A DNA stretch of 64,000 bases from assembly GCF_022867795.2 (NCBI RefSeq), contig NZ_CP107006.1, forward strand, positions 2,418,001 through 2,482,000. Direction: 5' to 3'. The stretch is from Chitinophaga horti (lineage in GTDB: Bacteria > Bacteroidota > Bacteroidia > Chitinophagales > Chitinophagaceae). Under the pieces are notes generated by a model that searched no databases, was not told the DNA's origin, and saw only the letters and a program-made list of their open reading frames with translations. Each line of letters begins with the position of its first letter. The stretch's first letter is position 1. Position numbers and translations under genes: made by a program. Below are positions 59,285 through 64,000 of the stretch, piece after piece.

Positions 59285-61423
59285 TTATTTAGTGGAGATG
59301 TCAATCGTACCTCCGTTCTTAAACACGTCGTGCGATACAAAGTAGCCTTTCAATGCCTGTCCGTTCACCTTGATGCCTGTAAGCGAGCGACCTTTGCCCG
59401 GTTTGCGGATGGTGATCAGTTTGCCGCTGTTCGTACGCCATTTGATCTCGTCAAAGAGTGGCACAGTGACCAGGTACTCCGGATCAGTGGCGGAATAGGT
59501 GTACAGTCCGGCCGCGCACAACACGTACCAGGCCGACATTTCACCGGCATCGTCCATACCACATAATGCGAGACCATCATCACCGATGCCATACAGGCTG
59601 TTGAGAATCGTGTCGATGATATGCTGCGACTTGGCGGGTTTGTCGATGAAATAATAAGAGAACGGCGCTTCATGGTCTGGCTGGTTGCCATGGCAATACT
59701 GGCCGATCATCGTTTCCACGTTACGTGCGATGTGTTTCGGGTTCCATGGAACGGTGAAGAGCGAATCCAGTTTTGATTCGAAACCCGCTGCGCCGCCGTA
59801 AAGTGCTACCAGTCCTTTCGGATCATGTGGTGCAAAGAAGGATACCTGCCAGGCATTCGCCTCGCGATACATGTATTCGTAGTAAGGGTATTGCGGATTG
59901 AACGGCGTGATCCAGCTGCCATCGGCAAGCCGGCCTCTCATGAAACGCGTGGTCGGGTCGAACATGTTTTTATAGTTGGACGAGCGGCCCATCAGGATGC
60001 GATAATTCGCGGTGTCGCCTAACGCTTTCGCCAGCTGTGCCAGCGAGTAATCATCATACGCATATTCCAGCGTTTTAGATACACCGGCGTGCGCCTTCGT
60101 TTCTACGTGCGGATTTTTCACATCCGGATCAGAGATAAAGCCCTTTTTGATATACTCTTCGATGTGTGGCCTTGCGCCCGGCACATTCGCGTTCTTCAAT
60201 AAAATCTGGTAAGTACCTTTTACATCAAACTGATCGATACCGCGGAGATAGGCGCCAACGATCGAAGAAGCGCCATGGTCGCCGTGGAAGAAGGTTGGGA
60301 TGAAACCTGTTTTGTCACCCACATCTTTCATTGATTTAATCACATCCAGCGCTACTTCCGGCGACAAAAGACCGAGCAGTACATCTTTATTGCGATACGT
60401 ATCCCAGAGAGAAGGTTCTGTATAATAATTGAAATCAGCCTGCTGCACCTGGCGTTTTGCGTCTGTATACTGACCGTTTACATCACTGCGTAAAGCAGGC
60501 CAGAGGAACGAGCGGTACAGGCTGGAATAGAACATACCTTTCTGCTTTTCCGTTCCGCCTTTCACCTGGATGCGCGACAGCAGTTTTTCCCATTGCTGGT
60601 TGGCGCTGGTACGTATAGCGGTAAAGGATTTAGCGCCTATCTCCTTCCCGAGGTTCTGCTTTGCATTTTCCATGCTCACGAACGAAAGACCAATTTTCAT
60701 TTCCACCGGCCTGGTACCATTGGCCAGATGAACGATCGCGTTGCCGTTACGTTTACCCTCTTCTTTTATATTGAGCTTTTCAATATTTGTATTCAGCTGC
60801 GCGTAAAAGTAGATGCGTTCACCGGTCTGCTGAAAGCCCTGTAACACATTATTGCCTACCTGCTCTATTTTCCAGTTCGATACCCGGTTGTTAGAGCGGG
60901 CGAGGTCGAACAGTATCTGCCGGCCGGAGGCTTGTTTATACGTGTATTGATGGTAGCCGCAACGCAGCGTAGACGTCAGTTTCACGTCTACATCGTAATC
61001 ATCGAGGTACACCTGGTAATAACCTGGCGCCGCACTTTCCCGTTTGTGCGAAAAGTGAGAGCGCAATGTATCGCCCGGATTAGACATCGGCAGCACCGGG
61101 ATGTTACATAAGTTCCAGTGGCCTTTGTTGGTGTGCGTGAAGCCGTAAATAATGTTATCCTCATACTCGTAACCAGCACCCGAGCCATATTCGGTCATCG
61201 GGCTCAACTGCACCATAGCATTAGGTAACGAGCTGCCTGGGAACGTGAGTCCGGCCCAGGAGCGCCAGCCATCGGGCAATTCGTAGCCGAGTATCTTTGG
61301 ATCGGTGAGTGGCGCGGTGCCAATAAATGTGTTCACATAACGGGTGTACTGGGCCTTAACCGACGTGGAGGCAAGTAGCGACAATAGTACGCAACGGGAA
61401 AGTAGTCTGATCTGTTTCTTCAT
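59285..61423 (-). CDS. GH92 alpha-mannosidase
   Basis: 712 residues with a signal peptide ending SVKAQ. It has the two-domain GH92 layout: an N-terminal beta-sandwich (about 25-260, with VNTFIGTAPLTDP and AMVQLSPMTEYGSGAGYEYED) and a C-terminal (alpha/alpha)6 barrel. Diagnostic motifs are SLWDTYRN, FFHGDHGAS, YCHGNQPDHE (general acid region) and GMDDAGEMSAWYVL (Ca2+ and base region). It is a Ca2+-dependent exo-acting alpha-mannosidase acting on N-glycans or fungal mannan in the periplasm. It is not linked to a SusC/D pair here. It has its own promoter. Confidence 0.95.
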   Translation of the reverse strand: MKKQIRLLSRCVLLSLLASTSVKAQYTRYVNTFIGTAPLTDPKILGYELPDGWRSWAGLTFPGSSLPNAMVQLSPMTEYGSGAGYEYEDNIIYGFTHTNKGHWNLCNIPVLPMSNPGDTLRSHFSHKRESAAPGYYQVYLDDYDVDVKLTSTLRCGYHQYTYKQASGRQILFDLARSNNRVSNWKIEQVGNNVLQGFQQTGERIYFYAQLNTNIEKLNIKEEGKRNGNAIVHLANGTRPVEMKIGLSFVSMENAKQNLGKEIGAKSFTAIRTSANQQWEKLLSRIQVKGGTEKQKGMFYSSLYRSFLWPALRSDVNGQYTDAKRQVQQADFNYYTEPSLWDTYRNKDVLLGLLSPEVALDVIKSMKDVGDKTGFIPTFFHGDHGASSIVGAYLRGIDQFDVKGTYQILLKNANVPGARPHIEEYIKKGFISDPDVKNPHVETKAHAGVSKTLEYAYDDYSLAQLAKALGDTANYRILMGRSSNYKNMFDPTTRFMRGRLADGSWITPFNPQYPYYEYMYREANAWQVSFFAPHDPKGLVALYGGAAGFESKLDSLFTVPWNPKHIARNVETMIGQYCHGNQPDHEAPFSYYFIDKPAKSQHIIDTILNSLYGIGDDGLALCGMDDAGEMSAWYVLCAAGLYTYSATDPEYLVTVPLFDEIKWRTNSGKLITIRKPGKGRSLTGIKVNGQALKGYFVSHDVFKNGGTIDISTK

Positions 61424-61449
61424 TAGCTTGCAAAAGTTTCCTATGCCGC

Positions 61450-61482
61450 CAAATGTAATGCGTTATGCCTCCTGTGTTCAAA
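61450..61482 (-). promoter_or_regulatory. -33/-7 promoter of the GH92 gene
   Basis: TTTG (61482-61479), 21 bp, then TACATTTG (61457-61450), both on the minus strand, 26 nt before the ATG at 61423. The best two-part match to the Bacteroidota promoter outside the susC promoter. Confidence 0.6.
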
Positions 61483-61513
61483 AAATTACATAAGTGGTTA
61501 AAATAGTACCAAG

Positions 61514-62251
61514 CTAGAAGTACTTCTCCATGGTGATCCCATAGTTGACCAGCAAGTTCTCGCGACCGGTCCGGTTGAGGCGGTTGTAATTCAAGGCGGC
61601 TGTAATGGCAAGCCAGGAGCGCAGTTTCACCGATACAGAATTGACGCTTTTCAGGATGTAATCATTTTGTTTCGTGAACGACTGCTGCCAGAACTGCGAG
61701 CCTTCGAGCACGATGATACTTTTGATCGTCCATTTATAATACACGCGCAGTGAGTTACGCACGGTCTGGTACTTGTCCGGGATCGTATCTTCCAATATCA
61801 GATCGCTATGCTCGAATAACGGGCCGTCGCTTATATTCAGCACTGCCGTAGGTGTTCTGATCACATCATATGCCACCCCTGCACCTCCCTGGAAGCGGTT
61901 ATTGATCTTTAACGAGTAACTGCGGTCGTAGGTAGCAAGGCCCCAGTAGAAGAATCGTCGATTGCCGGCATACAAATTAAAGTTGAGGGATGCGGTAACG
62001 TCGTTATTCGTTTGTTCACTGTTTTGTGCACCGTACACGTAACCGGCATCGGCATTCAGCACGATCTTCTTTTTACTGATCTTAAAAGCGGCGACATTAT
62101 TCAGGAGATAAGAGCGGCCGTCATTTGTCTGGTTGATCGACCCTGTGGAGGAATACTTCGCGTAATAATGCACAGAATCGGAGAACTGTGCGGCCACATT
62201 AAGGCTACACAGCACTCCGATCCATAAAAAGAGACATATCCGGATAATCAT
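61514..62251 (-). CDS. DUF481-type outer membrane protein
   Basis: 245 residues from ATG 62251 (MIIRICLFLWIGVLCSLNVAAQ), a signal peptide. The rest alternates hydrophobic and polar residues as a small beta-barrel (SYLLNNVAAFKISKKKIVLNADAGYVYG, FYWGLATYDRSYSLKINNRFQGGAGVAY) and ends in EKYF, an aromatic terminus typical of outer-membrane proteins. It matches the DUF481 family of unknown function. A longer frame from 62290 would begin 2 bp from the upstream stop. It may share a transcript with the esterase gene 40 bp upstream. Confidence 0.82.
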   Translation of the reverse strand: MIIRICLFLWIGVLCSLNVAAQFSDSVHYYAKYSSTGSINQTNDGRSYLLNNVAAFKISKKKIVLNADAGYVYGAQNSEQTNNDVTASLNFNLYAGNRRFFYWGLATYDRSYSLKINNRFQGGAGVAYDVIRTPTAVLNISDGPLFEHSDLILEDTIPDKYQTVRNSLRVYYKWTIKSIIVLEGSQFWQQSFTKQNDYILKSVNSVSVKLRSWLAITAALNYNRLNRTGRENLLVNYGITMEKYF

Positions 62252-62291
62252 GCCGCCCAGCGCACAATTAACGTGCCTGAATCGGCTCAAA

Positions 62292-64000
62292 TTAGTCTGC
62301 GGCTACCATTTCGGCGGGGTCCAGCTTCCATGCATAATCATAGAACCCAGCCAGTTTAACGCCGCTGGCACCTTGCTCCAGCATGCTGGCGGAATATACC
62401 ATGAAGTCGGCAAAACCGCTTGCACCGGCAAAATATTGGTTGGCATAGGCTGCTTTCATTCCTTCCAGCCCGGAACCCGTTACTACGGCTACGGAAGCGA
62501 CATCGGAGCCTTTTAACGGCCACACAAAACTTGCGCTCAGGCCGGCACCGTTCCAGGTTTTACCGGCGGCAGTTACTTTATTGCGCGACACCTGTATCGG
62601 ACAATCCGCCAACAGGACGCTCCACGCTTTATTAGTGCTACTGTTGCCGTAAACAATTACGCCACGGTCTTTGTAGCGGGCAGCGGAATAATCCTTGTCT
62701 GCGATAATATCCACCGCGCCATTGCCGCGATAGTACCACGTTTCAGCATCATATCTTGCTTTGTTGAGGCTCCACTCGTTTTCTGCTGCGTTTCCACCGG
62801 TGCTGTACACAAACACCATACGATGATTAAATCCATCCTTTAACGTACCGTAACGATGTGGGCCTTTTTCTGTCAGCGGCGCTTTGGACGCTGTTTTGCC
62901 GTTAAGCAGGTATACCTGCTGTCCGGCCGTATGGGAACTTTCCACACCATCGATCGTTACTTTTACAGTAGCGCCAGGTGTAAACTCAGACAGGTCGAGG
63001 CGCAACAGGCGTACGTTTTCGGTAGTGCCGCTGATCGTGTTGGCCGTTTTATTCCTGTTTAGCCTGATGCGGCTGTATTGTAGCGGGTGCAACTGCTGCT
63101 GGATGGACGCCCAGCGGTAGGCATCCGAAATACCGGGACTTGCGGTCATGAAATCGATATTGTTTACGGCAGAATCTACCGGACGGAGATGCCACTTGAA
63201 GAACTCGAAGATCGGCTTCCAGTCTACACTGATATCACCGAACCAGTGTTCGCCGCCTGGGTATTCATTGTAGCTGAAGTCTGCATGAAACTTACCCAAC
63301 AATTCACGCATCTGCCTGGCATAATTTACAGATACCGTACGATCCGCATCACCATGAAATACATATACCCCCAGCGGTTTATAGTTCGATACCAGTTTGA
63401 TCACATCACTCTGGTTGCCTGCACGCAGCAACATCTGCTCCATCGGCACACTGCTGCTATCCGGGATAAGTCCATCGGCCGAGCCATAACCTTTCAACGT
63501 TGGATAACCGGCACTGGGCGCAATAGCAGCCCACTTGTCGGGGTACGTAGCCCCCAGGAACCAGGTGCCATGGCCGCCCATAGAGTGCCCCGTGAGGTAA
63601 ACATGTTGCGGATCGGGCTGAAACTTTGCACGGGCAATGCCGAGCACTTCCAGCGCATCAAGCCGGCCCCAGTCTTCCCAGTTAAACCCGCGCGGACGGC
63701 GGTTCGTAGCAGCTACGAGCGTTCCCCAGTCTTTAGGTTGATACGCCCTCGCCTGCCCTATTGCTTCTACGCCGGCGCCATGCACCGAGAGAAACAAGGC
63801 CGCACCGGGTCGCGGACCGTTTACCTGTGGCGTTACCGCGTAGTATTGCAGGCTGCCATCGATCTGGCTGATGAAAGTACCACTGTATTGTTTGCCTTCC
63901 GCCACCGCTTCTACTTCTACGGCGGATTGGTCCAGCACACGGCCTTTCTCCACCAGGGCTACCTCGCACGACGTTTTACCCACGGCGTTCACTGCACCTG
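62292..64000 (-). CDS. Secreted alpha/beta-hydrolase esterase/peptidase, partial
   Basis: The frame is open to the right edge, so the N-terminus is missing; 569 codons are visible. The apparent first codon of the open frame is an internal GTG, not a start. A prolyl-oligopeptidase-like alpha/beta-hydrolase domain occupies the first 270 visible residues: LFLSVHGAG, the nucleophile elbow YLTGHSMGGHGTW, an Asp in VFHGDADRTVS and a His in YPGGEHWF. A C-terminal beta-rich region (about 300-560; VKVTIDGVESSH, RYGTLKDGFNHRMVFVYST) is not a known catalytic domain. It is probably a carbohydrate esterase or peptidase of the periplasm. Confidence 0.8.
   Translation of the reverse strand, partial: GAVNAVGKTSCEVALVEKGRVLDQSAVEVEAVAEGKQYSGTFISQIDGSLQYYAVTPQVNGPRPGAALFLSVHGAGVEAIGQARAYQPKDWGTLVAATNRRPRGFNWEDWGRLDALEVLGIARAKFQPDPQHVYLTGHSMGGHGTWFLGATYPDKWAAIAPSAGYPTLKGYGSADGLIPDSSSVPMEQMLLRAGNQSDVIKLVSNYKPLGVYVFHGDADRTVSVNYARQMRELLGKFHADFSYNEYPGGEHWFGDISVDWKPIFEFFKWHLRPVDSAVNNIDFMTASPGISDAYRWASIQQQLHPLQYSRIRLNRNKTANTISGTTENVRLLRLDLSEFTPGATVKVTIDGVESSHTAGQQVYLLNGKTASKAPLTEKGPHRYGTLKDGFNHRMVFVYSTGGNAAENEWSLNKARYDAETWYYRGNGAVDIIADKDYSAARYKDRGVIVYGNSSTNKAWSVLLADCPIQVSRNKVTAAGKTWNGAGLSASFVWPLKGSDVASVAVVTGSGLEGMKAAYANQYFAGASGFADFMVYSASMLEQGASGVKLAGFYDYAWKLDPAEMVAAD

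Noticed and set aside
1..64000. tRNA, rRNA, CRISPR arrays, insertion sequences, integrases, attachment sites
   Set aside because: Looked for by eye on both strands. No cloverleaf or T-loop consensus, no regularly spaced repeats with unique spacers, and no transposase or integrase coding sequence were seen.

Overview
The window comes from a Bacteroidota genome, most likely a Chitinophaga-like member of the Chitinophagaceae. The evidence is SusC/SusD pairs, many secreted glycoside hydrolases, M16 and FtsX-type permease paralogues, a YD-repeat (RHS) protein of the Bacteroidota kind, and the Bacteroidota -7 promoter element TAnnTTTG (or TAnnTTCG) in front of at least 17 genes. No tRNA, rRNA, CRISPR array, insertion sequence or integrase was seen. 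Coding density is high and nearly all intergenic stretches are short.

Region 1 (1-6.6 kb, AT-rich at its left end) is a polymorphic toxin locus. It holds a giant RHS protein on the minus strand whose C-terminal toxin tip has been put out of frame by an apparent one-base shift, then a small acidic candidate immunity gene, and at the left edge the first 33 codons of another secreted protein. The RHS promoter carries two different arrays of short tandem repeats.

Region 2 (6.7-18.9 kb) is mixed metabolism: a cytoplasmic GH13 alpha-amylase, a secreted GH16 glucanase, a nucleosidase, an esterase, the rRNA modification enzyme RluF, a two-gene operon of a universal stress protein and a P-type cation ATPase with an FNR/CRP-like palindrome upstream, a GNAT-ankyrin fusion, a GH43 enzyme and a short AraC regulator.

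Region 3 (20.2-33.2 kb) is a compact sialic-acid utilisation locus transcribed leftwards: SusC, SusD, two GH33 sialidases, NanA lyase, a PKD/LamG surface lipoprotein, NanM mutarotase and an MFS transporter. It sits behind a FadR/GntR-type regulator. The same operator-like core, TGTTCTACA, lies just after the -7 box of both the susC and the regulator promoters. The chemistry stops at free Neu5Ac and ManNAc; epimerase, kinase and deaminase genes must be elsewhere. A YqhD-like aldehyde reductase just downstream has its own promoter.

Region 4 (33.2-39.1 kb) holds a heptahaem cytochrome, small membrane proteins, a double VOC protein, an FAD dehydrogenase and a hydrolase. Between the last two lies a repeat-rich intergenic element of about 200 bp.

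Region 5 (39.1-45.0 kb) is a heavy-metal efflux operon: a Cys/His-rich small protein, a CusA-type RND pump fused to a TolC-like outer-membrane factor through a signal-peptide-like segment, and a His-rich membrane-fusion lipoprotein.

Region 6 (45.0-52.9 kb) includes NudK, a lipoprotein, a hydrolase and a histidine kinase/response regulator pair followed by an outer-membrane barrel protein and a frameshifted GLPGLI-like gene. An 18-bp motif occurs, with one mismatch, upstream of both the kinase and the barrel gene, which suggests the regulator's own operator.

Region 7 (52.9-64 kb) has a DUF72 protein, an M16 protease, an FtsX-type permease, a GH92 alpha-mannosidase, a DUF481 protein and a secreted esterase cut by the right edge.
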